Shown here piece by piece: positions 1 to 12,219 of a stretch of DNA of 64,000 nucleotides (the first letter of the stretch is position 1; the number at the start of each line of letters is the position of its first letter). The position numbers were made by a program, and so were the translations under genes. The stretch is from positions 496,001 to 560,000 of the forward strand of contig CAWEPI010000004.1 in NCBI GenBank assembly GCA_963810945.1. Direction: 5' to 3'. This stretch comes from JAOUEA01 sp963810945 (GTDB lineage Bacteria; Actinomycetota; UBA4738; HRBIN12). Below the pieces are notes generated by a model. That model saw only the letters and a program-made list of their open reading frames with translations, did not search any database and was not told the DNA's origin.

Positions 1-993
1 GACAGCCCGCGCGTGATCCGCGCCCTCCGGAAGGTGGGCATCAAGCGCGTGGTCATGGTCACGGGCGATCACCCGGACGTCGCCGAGTCGGTCGGCGCGG
101 CCCTGGGCGTCGACCGGATCCTGTCGGAGCGGGCCCCGTCGGAGAAGGTCGAGGCGGTCGACGTCGAGCGGGAGGACGGCGGCGTGATCGTGATGGTGGG
201 CGACGGCCTGAACGACGCGCCGGCGCTCGCGCACGCCGACGTGGGCGTGGCGATGGGTGCCCGTGGCGCGACGGCATCCTCGGAGGCAGCGGACGTCGTC
301 CTGGTGGTGGACCGCCTCGATCGACTCGGCGACGCGATGGTGATCGCGCAGCGATCCCGGCGTATCGCGATCCAGTCAGTGTTGATGGGCATGGGGCTCG
401 CCTTCGGGTTCATGTTCTTCGGCGCCTTCGGGATCATCGGACCCGTGGGCGGCGCCATCATCCAGGAGCTGATCGACGTGGCGTCGATCCTGAACGCGCT
501 GCGGGCGCTCGGCCCCGGGCGCGGCAACGGCCGTCCCGTCGCGGCCACAGACGTCGCCGAGCCGTTCCGCGCTGAGCACCGGGAGTTCGCCCCGCAGCTC
601 CAGCAGATCCGCACCACGGCCGACCGGCTGGGCACGCTCGACCCCGAGGAGACGAAGCGAGAGCTGGAGGCGATCCGGTGGTTCATCGTGGAGCGCCTCC
701 CGCAGCACGAGGAGGAGGAGGAGGCCGCGGTCTATCCGGTGATCGCGGAGATGATGGGAGGCGAGGACCCGATGGGGAGCATGGCGCGTGCCCACATCGA
801 GATCGCGCACCTCGCGCGCGTGTACCAGTCGTTGTTGGAGGACCTCCCGCCCGAGGGGCCGGATGCGGAGGATCTGATGGACCTGCGCCGCGTGCTCTAC
901 GGCCTGCACGCGATCCTGCGCCTCCACTTCGCGCAGGAAGAGGAGGCCTACGCCTGGCTCTCCTCCGGCGACGAACCGGTGGCGGTGGGCTGA
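1..993 (+). CDS. Heavy-metal P-type ATPase C-terminus fused to a hemerythrin domain (5' partial)
   Basis: The reading frame is open from base 1, so the gene starts upstream. The first half is the end of a P1B-type ATPase: a phosphatase-domain 'VTGDHP', the hinge motif 'GDGLNDAPALAHADVGVAMG' and two final membrane helices (about residues 123-170). After a short Gly/Arg/Pro linker, residues about 188-315 form a four-helix hemerythrin/HHE-like domain with 'EHREF', 'LPQHEEEEEAAVYP', 'ARAHIEIAHL' and 'LHFAQEEEAY', which give the His and Glu ligands expected for a di-iron site. The family exports divalent metals across the cytoplasmic membrane; the cytosolic hemerythrin tail would add iron, oxygen or redox sensing (inference). 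The substrate cannot be read because the CPC-bearing helix is outside the window. Confidence 0.85.
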   Translation, partial: DSPRVIRALRKVGIKRVVMVTGDHPDVAESVGAALGVDRILSERAPSEKVEAVDVEREDGGVIVMVGDGLNDAPALAHADVGVAMGARGATASSEAADVVLVVDRLDRLGDAMVIAQRSRRIAIQSVLMGMGLAFGFMFFGAFGIIGPVGGAIIQELIDVASILNALRALGPGRGNGRPVAATDVAEPFRAEHREFAPQLQQIRTTADRLGTLDPEETKRELEAIRWFIVERLPQHEEEEEAAVYPVIAEMMGGEDPMGSMARAHIEIAHLARVYQSLLEDLPPEGPDAEDLMDLRRVLYGLHAILRLHFAQEEEAYAWLSSGDEPVAVG

Positions 994-1001
994 CCGCTCG
1001 G

Positions 1002-2921
1002 CTACGAGCCGGGGAGGCGGTCGCAGAGCACGACCCGGAACGAGGCCCCTCCACCCTCGCGGTCCGTGACCCACGCGCGGCCCCCGTGCAGCTCGGCGAA
1101 CCGCGCCACCACCGCGAGACCCACGCCGACGCCGGTGGCACGCGCCGGTGACAACCCCTGTGCGAAGGCCTCGAAGACCCGCTCGCGGTCGCCCGGCTCG
1201 ATCCCGGGACCGTCGTCCTCCACCGCGATCTGGACGCCGTCCGGCACACGCTCCACCCGCACCCAGATCCGCGCGTCGGCCGGGGTGTGCTTCGCCGTGT
1301 TGCCCAGCAGGTTCTCGACGATCCGCTCGACCATGGCGGCGTCGGCGCCGATCACGATCGGCTCGGTCTCGAGCTGCAGACGCCGGCCGGCCACCGTCTC
1401 CGAGTTGGCCACGAGCTCCCGCACGAGCGAGCCGACATCGACGGGGGAGAGCGATGGCGAGATGGCGCCGCGGGCGAGCCGATCGAGGTCGAGCATGTCC
1501 GTGACCATGCGGTCGAGCCGGCGCGCGTTGGCGACGATGCGCCCGGCCAGCTCCCGTCCCTCTTCGGGCGGCAGGTCCAACTCCGAGCGTTCCAGGGTGG
1601 CCGCGAGCCCGAGGATCGCGGCGAGCGGCGTGCGCAGGTCATGGGAGACCGCGCGCAGGAACGTGTTCTTCAGCTCGTCGGCCTCGCGCAGGCGCTCCGT
1701 GGCCGCCCGCTCGGCGGCGAGATCGCGCTCCAGCTCCTCGGTCCTGCGTTGCTGCGTGATGTCCACGAGCACGCCCTGCCAGAACTTCGGGGACCCGGTC
1801 TCGTCGTGGATCAGCCGCGCCTGATCGTGCACCCAGACGATGCGGCCGTCCCGCGCGATCAACCGGTAGATCACGTCGTGGTGCATCGGCCCCTGGTGCG
1901 CGGCACGCTCGGCGTCCTCGGGGTGGACGATCTTCGCCCAGAGCTCGGGGTCCACGTACCACTCGTCCGGCGTGTAGCCGAGGATGTCGGTGGTCTGCGG
2001 GCTGATGTAGAGGGTGTTGACGGGACCGTCGAGGGCGTCGATGTAGGTGATCGTGGGCATCTGCTCGACGAGCGCGCGGTAGCGCGACTCGGCCTCGGCG
2101 AGCTGGGCCTCGGTCTCCTTGACCTGGGTGATGTCCATCATCACGCCCTGCCAGTACGCGGGCTCGCCGCCCGCGTCGTACACGAGGACGGCTTCGTCGC
2201 GGAACCAGACGGTGCGGCCGTCGCGCGCGAACATGCGGTACTCGACCGAGAACGGCTCGCCCGTCTGCTCGGTCGTGCGATTCACCTCGTCGACGTGCGC
2301 GCGGTCGTCGGGGTGGATCCCCGCCATCCACACGCTCGGATCGGCCACCCACTCCGCCGGCGCGATGCCCAGGAGCTCCTGCACGCGTGGGTTGATGTAG
2401 ACGACCTGCAGGCCGTCGCCCGTGATGTCCTCGGAGTAGACGATGGCGGGCAGCTGCTCGACGAGCGTGCGGTACCGGGCCTCCGCCTCCAGCGCGCGGA
2501 TCTCGCCTTCGCGCTGGGCGGTGACGTCGTACATGATCCCCTGCCAGTACAGCGGGGCGCCGGCCTCGTCGCGGACGAGGACGGCCTCGTCGTGGAACCG
2601 GACGATGCGCCCGTCGTGCGCGAACATCCGGTACTCGGCGTCGTACGGCATCCCCGTGGCGGTGGCCCGTTCGTAGGCGGCATGCGCAGAGGCGACATCG
2701 TCGGGGTGCATCTGGGCGCGCCAGGCGGTGGGGTCGGAGACCCATGCCTCGGCGCCGTAGCCGAGGATCGTCTCCACCTGCGGACTGACGTAGATGAGGG
2801 CGCCGGGGTGCCCCGGCGCGCCGAACGCGTCCTCCAGGTACACGATGGCCGTCAGGCGTTCGACGAGCGCGCGGAACCGCGCCTCGATCACGTCGTCTGG
2901 TTCGGGCAACTGCTGGTCCAT
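1002..2921 (-). CDS. Multi-PAS sensor histidine kinase
   Basis: About 639 residues without membrane segments. Three consecutive PAS domains (about residues 20-140, 150-270, 280-390) each carry the pattern YISPQ...GY.P.EW...W...HPDD and end in 'WQG..(F/M)D(I/V)T', which is a PAC motif. They are followed by a HisKA domain with H-box 'SHDLRTPL' and a HATPase domain with N-box 'VENLLGNTAKHT', 'DDGPGI' and 'GVGVGL'. All catalytic motifs are present, so it should autophosphorylate; no response regulator lies beside it. It is the last gene of a minus-strand run after the gamma-glutamyltransferase. A TTG at 2948 overlaps the upstream stop, but the ATG at 2921 is the more usual start. It closely resembles the larger PAS kinase at 55.3-59.2 kb. 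Confidence 0.92.
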   Translation of the reverse strand: MDQQLPEPDDVIEARFRALVERLTAIVYLEDAFGAPGHPGALIYVSPQVETILGYGAEAWVSDPTAWRAQMHPDDVASAHAAYERATATGMPYDAEYRMFAHDGRIVRFHDEAVLVRDEAGAPLYWQGIMYDVTAQREGEIRALEAEARYRTLVEQLPAIVYSEDITGDGLQVVYINPRVQELLGIAPAEWVADPSVWMAGIHPDDRAHVDEVNRTTEQTGEPFSVEYRMFARDGRTVWFRDEAVLVYDAGGEPAYWQGVMMDITQVKETEAQLAEAESRYRALVEQMPTITYIDALDGPVNTLYISPQTTDILGYTPDEWYVDPELWAKIVHPEDAERAAHQGPMHHDVIYRLIARDGRIVWVHDQARLIHDETGSPKFWQGVLVDITQQRRTEELERDLAAERAATERLREADELKNTFLRAVSHDLRTPLAAILGLAATLERSELDLPPEEGRELAGRIVANARRLDRMVTDMLDLDRLARGAISPSLSPVDVGSLVRELVANSETVAGRRLQLETEPIVIGADAAMVERIVENLLGNTAKHTPADARIWVRVERVPDGVQIAVEDDGPGIEPGDRERVFEAFAQGLSPARATGVGVGLAVVARFAELHGGRAWVTDREGGGASFRVVLCDRLPGS

Positions 2922-2944
2922 GGCGATCTGGGATCCCGTTCGTC

Positions 2945-4528
2945 TCAACCGGCGAGCGCGCCCCCGTCCGCGCGTGGGTCGCTTCCGGCGTCGAATCCCG
3001 CGGGTCCCGTGCGGATCATGTGCGCGTGGCCCACGGCTTCATCGTGCTCTCCCACGGTATCGACGCGGAACCCGCTGCCCTGGAGCCGTTCGATGGTCTC
3101 GATGGGCACGTCGGACTCGACCAGGACGAAGGGCGTATCCCCGGCCTCGGGATCCATGCCCTGGACCAGCCAACGAGGGGCCGCGAGGGCCTCGGCGGGC
3201 GGCATCTTCAGGTCCAGCGCGCGGATCAGGTTCATCGCGTTGATCTGGGGTTGGGCGAAGCCTCCCATGGTCCCGGTCGTATAGGCGGGGCGGCCTTCCC
3301 GTTCCACGAGGACCGGCATCAGCGTGTGCGCGGGGCGCTTACCGGGCGCGAGCGCGTTGGCGTGCGTCGGGTCGACCGAGAAGCAGCCGCCGCGGTTCTG
3401 GGCGACGATCCCGGTCGCGGGGTCGAAGATGCCCGAGCCGAACCCGTAGAAGAGGCTCTGGATCAAGGACACCTCGCGGCCGTCGGCGTCCGCGGTCACG
3501 AGCGCGATCGTGTCGCCCGCGTGGCGGGGTGGGGCCGGCGGGTCGTCGGGCACGCCCGAGCGCACCTCGTCGGCGAGCGCCGCGAGATGGCCGTCGTCGA
3601 GCAGGGTCGAGGGATGGATCCGCATCGCGTCGGGGTCGGCGAGGTGGAGGTCGCGGTCGCGCGCCGCCGCACGGAAGATCGTGGCGAGCGTGCCCGCGTC
3701 CGGGCCCAGCGGGTCGGGGTCGATGCCGAGGCGCTCCGCGGTGGCGAGCGCCTCCAGCAGGAGGAACCCCTGGGAGTTGGGCGGGTGCACCAGGACGTCG
3801 ACGCCACGGTAGCGCCCACGGAAGGGGGCTCCCAGGTCCGCGCGGTGCGCGGCGAGGTCCTCGAGCGCGATGGGAACCCCCGCTGCACGGAGGCCCTCGA
3901 CGTAGCGGGTCCCCACCTCGCCGCCGTAGAGGGCGGCAGGGCCCTCGGCGCCGATCCGCGTGAGGGTGGCGCCGAGCGCGGGCTGCAAGAACAGAGCGCC
4001 CTCCGGCAGCGCGGTCCCCTCCGGCGCGAAGATGGTGGCCAGCGGGTCCTCGCCCGGTGCGCCGGGCCGGTCCCCTCCGGCGAGGATCTGCGCGAGCGAG
4101 CGCGAGACGGCGACCCCTCCGTACGCGAGCGCGACGGCCTGGGTGAACGCATCCCGCCAGGGGAGCGCCGCGCCGAGGCGGTGGAGCGCCTCCCAGCCGC
4201 TCACGGCTCCGGGCACGGTGACGGTGTGCGGGCCGCGCTCCGGCATGTGGCCTCCCCCGGCTGCCGCGGCGGCCTCCCCATCGGCGCCCGACGGTGCCCG
4301 GCCGCTCCCGTTCACGGCCACGGTGTCGCCGGCCGGCTGGTGCACCAGGGCGAAGAGGTCCCCGCCCACCCCGTTCATGTGGGGATAGCAGACGGCGAGT
4401 GTTACGGCGGCCGCGATGGCGGCGTCCAGGGCGTTGCCGCCGCGCTCGAACGCCACCGCCCCCGCCTCCGTGGCGAGGGTGTGGGGGGTCGCCACCGCCC
4501 ACCGGCTCCCGTACGCGCCGAAGTCCAT
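2945..4528 (-). CDS. Gamma-glutamyltransferase family protein (YwrD-like)
   Basis: About 527 residues. The N-terminal 'ATPHTLATEAG...GGNALDAAIAAA' and 'NGVGGDLFALV' are standard for the Ntn-hydrolase gamma-glutamyltransferase fold. The autoprocessing threonine is expected at 'AGDTIALVTAD' (about residue 340), followed by 'SLIQSLFYGFGSG' and 'NRGGCFSVDP', which fit the YwrD-like branch more than classical GGT. No signal peptide is seen, so a cytoplasmic location is likely. Family members hydrolyse or transfer gamma-glutamyl groups from glutathione-like compounds; the substrate here is unknown. ATG at 4528 overlaps the upstream stop as TGATG, which implies translational coupling with the glycosylase gene. 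Confidence 0.9.
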   Translation of the reverse strand: MDFGAYGSRWAVATPHTLATEAGAVAFERGGNALDAAIAAAVTLAVCYPHMNGVGGDLFALVHQPAGDTVAVNGSGRAPSGADGEAAAAAGGGHMPERGPHTVTVPGAVSGWEALHRLGAALPWRDAFTQAVALAYGGVAVSRSLAQILAGGDRPGAPGEDPLATIFAPEGTALPEGALFLQPALGATLTRIGAEGPAALYGGEVGTRYVEGLRAAGVPIALEDLAAHRADLGAPFRGRYRGVDVLVHPPNSQGFLLLEALATAERLGIDPDPLGPDAGTLATIFRAAARDRDLHLADPDAMRIHPSTLLDDGHLAALADEVRSGVPDDPPAPPRHAGDTIALVTADADGREVSLIQSLFYGFGSGIFDPATGIVAQNRGGCFSVDPTHANALAPGKRPAHTLMPVLVEREGRPAYTTGTMGGFAQPQINAMNLIRALDLKMPPAEALAAPRWLVQGMDPEAGDTPFVLVESDVPIETIERLQGSGFRVDTVGEHDEAVGHAHMIRTGPAGFDAGSDPRADGGALAG

Positions 4529-5307
4529 CACCGATCAGTCTGGCAGGCCGCGCACCACCAGACGGTGCGCGCCTGCTCGCCGAGGCGACGCGCCGCGATC
4601 CGGCCGCCGCAGCGTCGGCACGCGCGGCCGGTTCGGTCGTAGACCGCCAGCCCCTCCGGCACGGTCCGGCGAGGTCCGGGGCGGAGGTTGCGCCGCAGCT
4701 GCTCGTGCGCAGCGTCCAGGATGGTGCGGCGCCTCGCTACGCCCACCATCCCGATCGGCGTGAACGGGTCCTGCCGGCAGAGCCAGAGCACCTCGGAGCG
4801 GTAGACGTTCCCGATGCCCGAGGCCACGCGCTGGTCGAGCAGGGCCACGCCGACGGGTGTGGTGGGCTCGAGACGGTCCATGCGGGCGAGCGCCTCGCCG
4901 AGATCGGGTGAGGGATCGCACAGATCCGGCCCGAGCGCGCCGAGGACCGGGTGGCGCCGGAGCGCGCCCGCGTCGAGGAGCTCGACGACGGGGGCGGCCA
5001 CGCACACGGCTGCGGCGTGCCCCGTCTCGACCACCACGCGGACCTTCGACGGCGCCAGACGCCACGGTTCCCCGGGCGCGTACACGCGCCAGCTGCCCGT
5101 CATCTGCATGTGGGTGTGCAGCGTGACGCCGCCCGAGAAGGCGATCAGGAGGTGCTTCCCGCGCGCGGTGACGGCATCGACCGTCGCACCGGCCGTGGGC
5201 GGCGGACCCTGCACGGGCCGCGGCGTCTCGAACCGCGTCAGCGCGTCGTGCGCCAGGGCGTGGCTGAGCCGCGCCGCGGTCAGGTGGATGGTGTCGCCTT
5301 CGGGCAT
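4528..5307 (-). CDS. Fpg/Nei-family DNA glycosylase (Nei2-type)
   Basis: 259 residues, full length. It begins 'MPEGDT', where the Pro after the initiator Met is the Schiff-base nucleophile and the next Glu the catalytic acid. The conserved 'RGKHLLI' lysine region, the H2TH segment 'ASGIGNVYRSEVLW' and a C-terminal zinc finger 'CRRCGG...WWCAACQ' follow. The family excises oxidised pyrimidines or purines and nicks the strand in base-excision repair. It starts 7 bp after the Lhr helicase stop, the same order seen in other actinobacteria, so the two are probably one repair operon. Confidence 0.95.
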   Translation of the reverse strand: MPEGDTIHLTAARLSHALAHDALTRFETPRPVQGPPPTAGATVDAVTARGKHLLIAFSGGVTLHTHMQMTGSWRVYAPGEPWRLAPSKVRVVVETGHAAAVCVAAPVVELLDAGALRRHPVLGALGPDLCDPSPDLGEALARMDRLEPTTPVGVALLDQRVASGIGNVYRSEVLWLCRQDPFTPIGMVGVARRRTILDAAHEQLRRNLRPGPRRTVPEGLAVYDRTGRACRRCGGRIAARRLGEQARTVWWCAACQTDR

Positions 5308-5314
5308 GCGGTGG

Positions 5315-9767
<4,453 letters not shown>

Positions 9768-9773
9768 GGTGCA

Positions 9774-9779
9774 ACCGTA
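9774..9779 (-). promoter_or_regulatory. -10 box of lhr (leaderless)
   Basis: On the minus strand TACGGT is followed by exactly 6 nt and then the lhr GTG. Transcription would begin at or next to the start codon. It shares the intergenic space with the divergent -10 box at 9811. Confidence 0.45.
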
Positions 9780-9810
9780 CCCGGAAGCTCGGACAGGGTG
9801 GGGCCGACGG

Positions 9811-9816
9811 TAGGAT
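9811..9816 (+). promoter_or_regulatory. -10 box of the polymer-forming membrane protein (leaderless)
   Basis: TAGGAT lies 6 nt before the ATG at 9823, and no Shine-Dalgarno sequence is visible between them. This is the same geometry as at 11456, 24606, 24970, 30107, 35937 and 42473. Confidence 0.5.
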
Positions 9817-9822
9817 GCGCGC

Positions 9823-10917
9823 ATGTCGCCGGCCGCACGTGTCACCTCCGTCCGCCGCCTCGCGGGCACGATCGGGGTGGTCGCCGTCCTGACGGCCGTG
9901 CCGGCCGCGCTCGCCCGCGCGCAGACGACGAGCCCGCGACCCTCCGGCAGCCCGGCCGCCTCGCCGGCCGCGCCCGTCGGCGGTGCGCAGGAGCAGGTCG
10001 TGATCTCGGGGACCGTGACGGTGCCCAAGGGGACCGTGGTGGGGGAGATCGTGGTCTTCCACGGCCGCGCCAACATCCTCGGGTCCGTGAGCGGCGACGT
10101 GGTCGTGCTCGACGGGCCGATCAACGTCGCGGGCGGCTACATCACGGGCAGCGTGGTCGCCCTGAACGGGCCCATCCGCATCACGGGGGTCTCCTTGATC
10201 GGCGGCGACGTCCTCGGCGGCGAGAAGGTCGGCGTCGAAGCCGGCGCGAAGGTGGGCGGCCAGATCCGGCAGAACGTGGGCTTCACCCTGCAGGGGCCGC
10301 TCGGAGCGCTCGGCATCCTCGTGGGCGGCGCCGCGATCGCGGTCTCCGTCCTGTTGCTCGGGCTCCTGTTGCTGCTCTTGGCGCCCCGCGGCGCGGACCG
10401 GGTCGCCACCGCCGTGCGCACGGCGCCGCTCGCCTCGTTCGGGTGGGGGTTGCTGCTCGCGATCGGGCTGCCCCTCGTGTGCGTGGCGCTGATGGTCTCG
10501 ATCGTGGGGCTGCCGCTCGGGCTCACCCTCCTCCTCGCGCTATCGCTCCTGTTCCTGGCGGGGCTCGCCTGGTCCGCCTGGGTCCTTGGGCGGCTCCTGG
10601 TGAAGCCGCCGCGGAGCCGCTGGCTCGCGTTCATCGCGGGGTGGGCGATCGTGGCCCTGCTCGGTCTGGTGCCGTTCCTGAACCTGGCGGTGTGGGGCCT
10701 CGCGTCGGTGCTGGGCATCGGCGCGGCGCTCGTGGCGATCTGGCGTGCGCGGGGGAGCGCGCGCGGGGGCCGGCACCGTGTGGGCGGCCTGATCCCGGAG
10801 GCACCCGTCGTCCTGCCTGAGGTCCCGCCGAAGGCGGTGACGACGGTGGCGGGGGACGGCCACCCCGCTCCGAGCCCCGAGTCGGAGCCGACCTACCCCT
10901 CCACCGCCGACGACTGA
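9823..10917 (+). CDS. Exported polymer-forming (bactofilin-like) membrane protein
   Basis: 364 residues. A signal peptide ends near 'AALARAQ', then a Ser/Pro/Ala-rich linker and a short right-handed beta-helix type repeat region (about residues 60-150: 'VVISGTVTV', 'IVVFHGRANILGSV', 'VVVLDGPINVAGGYITG', 'VVALNGPIRITG'). Four to five membrane helices follow (about 160-315) and then a Pro-rich cytoplasmic or exposed tail. Repeats of this kind in bactofilin and polymer-forming cytoskeletal domains self-assemble; a version anchored to a multi-helix membrane domain suggests a surface or septal scaffold (inference). It faces a second repeat protein encoded convergently just downstream. Confidence 0.7.
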   Translation: MSPAARVTSVRRLAGTIGVVAVLTAVPAALARAQTTSPRPSGSPAASPAAPVGGAQEQVVISGTVTVPKGTVVGEIVVFHGRANILGSVSGDVVVLDGPINVAGGYITGSVVALNGPIRITGVSLIGGDVLGGEKVGVEAGAKVGGQIRQNVGFTLQGPLGALGILVGGAAIAVSVLLLGLLLLLLAPRGADRVATAVRTAPLASFGWGLLLAIGLPLVCVALMVSIVGLPLGLTLLLALSLLFLAGLAWSAWVLGRLLVKPPRSRWLAFIAGWAIVALLGLVPFLNLAVWGLASVLGIGAALVAIWRARGSARGGRHRVGGLIPEAPVVLPEVPPKAVTTVAGDGHPAPSPESEPTYPSTADD

Positions 10918-10918
10918 C

Positions 10919-11389
10919 TCAGCTGCTGCGGCGACCCAGGGCCGAGATGGCTCCCGCGACGACGCCCGCCGCGATCCCGAGCGCCACCGCCCCCTTCAGG
11001 TCGAGGAGCACCTTCGCGCCGTCCTCCACCACGGCGCCCGGGGCGAGCAGCGCGCCCACGAACCCGCCCTGTCCGATGCGCGCGCTCCCCAGCGACACGA
11101 TCGACTGGGTGAGGCCGCGCTCGATCGTCACGTCGCCCGCGGCGAGGATCGGGCCGCAGAGCGCGGTATGCAGCTCGACGTCGCCGCCGGCGGCCGTGGC
11201 GCCCACCGCGGCGTTCGTGAACTCGGCATCGCCCCGGATCGCGGCCGCGCCCACGCCCGCGCGGTCCACCTTCACCTCGTGCCCCACCAGCGCGCCCACC
11301 CCCGCGCGCTCGATCGTCACGTCATGACCCCGGACGGCGCCGGCGCCGGACTGCTCGATGTGCACGTCGTCGTTGTGGTTGTCGGTCAT
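10919..11389 (-). CDS. Small bactofilin-like repeat protein with C-terminal membrane helix
   Basis: 156 residues from ATG at 11389, which has a clear GGGAGGAG Shine-Dalgarno 6 nt upstream. The first 115 residues are short beta-strand repeats with alternating 'GAGAVRGHDVTIERAGVG', 'VGHEVKVDRAGVG' and 'GGDVELHTALCG' units, typical of polymer-forming domains. A single hydrophobic helix ('VALGIAAGVVAGAISAL') closes the protein, so it would be tail-anchored in the membrane. Its stop sits 1 bp from the end of the convergent gene 9823-10917, which has the same kind of repeat. Function unknown; self-assembly is an inference from the repeat type. Confidence 0.7.
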   Translation of the reverse strand: MTDNHNDDVHIEQSGAGAVRGHDVTIERAGVGALVGHEVKVDRAGVGAAAIRGDAEFTNAAVGATAAGGDVELHTALCGPILAAGDVTIERGLTQSIVSLGSARIGQGGFVGALLAPGAVVEDGAKVLLDLKGAVALGIAAGVVAGAISALGRRSS

Positions 11390-11455
11390 GTCGATCTCCT
11401 CCCGACGGTCTGTGCACCCATCCTCCCGCATCGACGTCGTTCACGGCGGGCCCGG

Positions 11456-11461
11456 TAGGCT
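11456..11461 (+). promoter_or_regulatory. -10 box of the S51 peptidase gene (leaderless)
   Basis: TAGGCT followed by 6 nt and the ATG at 11468; no Shine-Dalgarno sequence is visible. Confidence 0.5.
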
Positions 11462-11467
11462 CGCGCC

Positions 11468-12208
11468 ATGGTCGACCGCACCTACCTGTTGCTCGGCTCC
11501 GGCGAGTTCGAACCGTGGGCGTGCGAGGTGGAGTTGGAGGTGCTCGGCTCGGCGATGGGCGACGGCTCCGTCGTGATCCTGCCCACGGCGAGCGCCGCCG
11601 AGGGCGACGATGTCTTCGACCGCTGGGCCGCGATGGGCCTCGACCACTACCGCTCGATGGGTGTGCCCGCCGAGGTGCTCCCCGTGAAGGAACGCGCGCA
11701 GGCGCTGGATCCGGCGATCGCCGAGCGGGCCGAGGCGGCGTCGATGGTCTTCTTCTCCGGCGGCAAGCCTCAGCACCTGGCCGAGGTCCTGCAGGACTCG
11801 CCGCTGTGGGAGGCGATCGGGCGCGCGCTGGATCGCGGCGCGGTGTACGGGGGCTGCAGCGCGGGCGCGATGGTGGCGAGCCAGTCCCGGTCGCAGCGCG
11901 CGGCACGCGGCAACGTCGGCACCGGATGGCTCTTCGGGCTCGGGCTCGTGTCGAACGTCTCGTTCGGGGTGCACTGGGACCGCATGCGGTGGGTCCCCGG
12001 GATGCGCTCGTTCCTGATGTCGCGGCTCTCGCCGGGGGTGTGGTTCGTGGGCATCGAGGAGCAGACCGCGATCGTCGGGGACGGCGTCACCTGGGAGGTG
12101 CACGGGCGTGGCGGCGCGATGGTGCGCCACGACGGGGGCACCACCACGTTCCGATCCGGGGAGCGGTTCGCCACGCACGACGTTGACCCCACTTCGGCGG
12201 CCGGGTAG
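11468..12208 (+). CDS. Peptidase S51 / cyanophycinase-like protein
   Basis: 246 residues. The class I glutamine-amidotransferase-like fold is indicated by 'VVILPTASA', the 'FFSGGKPQHLAEVL' loop and the nucleophile elbow 'YGGCSAGAM' (catalytic Ser in G-C-S-A-G). Family members are serine hydrolases such as alpha-aspartyl dipeptidase or cyanophycinase. Cyanophycin synthetase is not seen here, so a dipeptidase-type role is just as possible. No signal peptide. It is followed 11 bp later by an amidohydrolase gene with its own -10-like TAGGTT. Confidence 0.85.
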   Translation: MVDRTYLLLGSGEFEPWACEVELEVLGSAMGDGSVVILPTASAAEGDDVFDRWAAMGLDHYRSMGVPAEVLPVKERAQALDPAIAERAEAASMVFFSGGKPQHLAEVLQDSPLWEAIGRALDRGAVYGGCSAGAMVASQSRSQRAARGNVGTGWLFGLGLVSNVSFGVHWDRMRWVPGMRSFLMSRLSPGVWFVGIEEQTAIVGDGVTWEVHGRGGAMVRHDGGTTTFRSGERFATHDVDPTSAAG

Positions 12209-12219
12209 GTTCCGCGCCC

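Noticed and set aside
1287..3284. Long plus-strand frame opposite the histidine kinase and transferase
   Set aside because: High GC leaves long open antisense frames. The minus-strand frames hold all conserved motifs, so this is a shadow.
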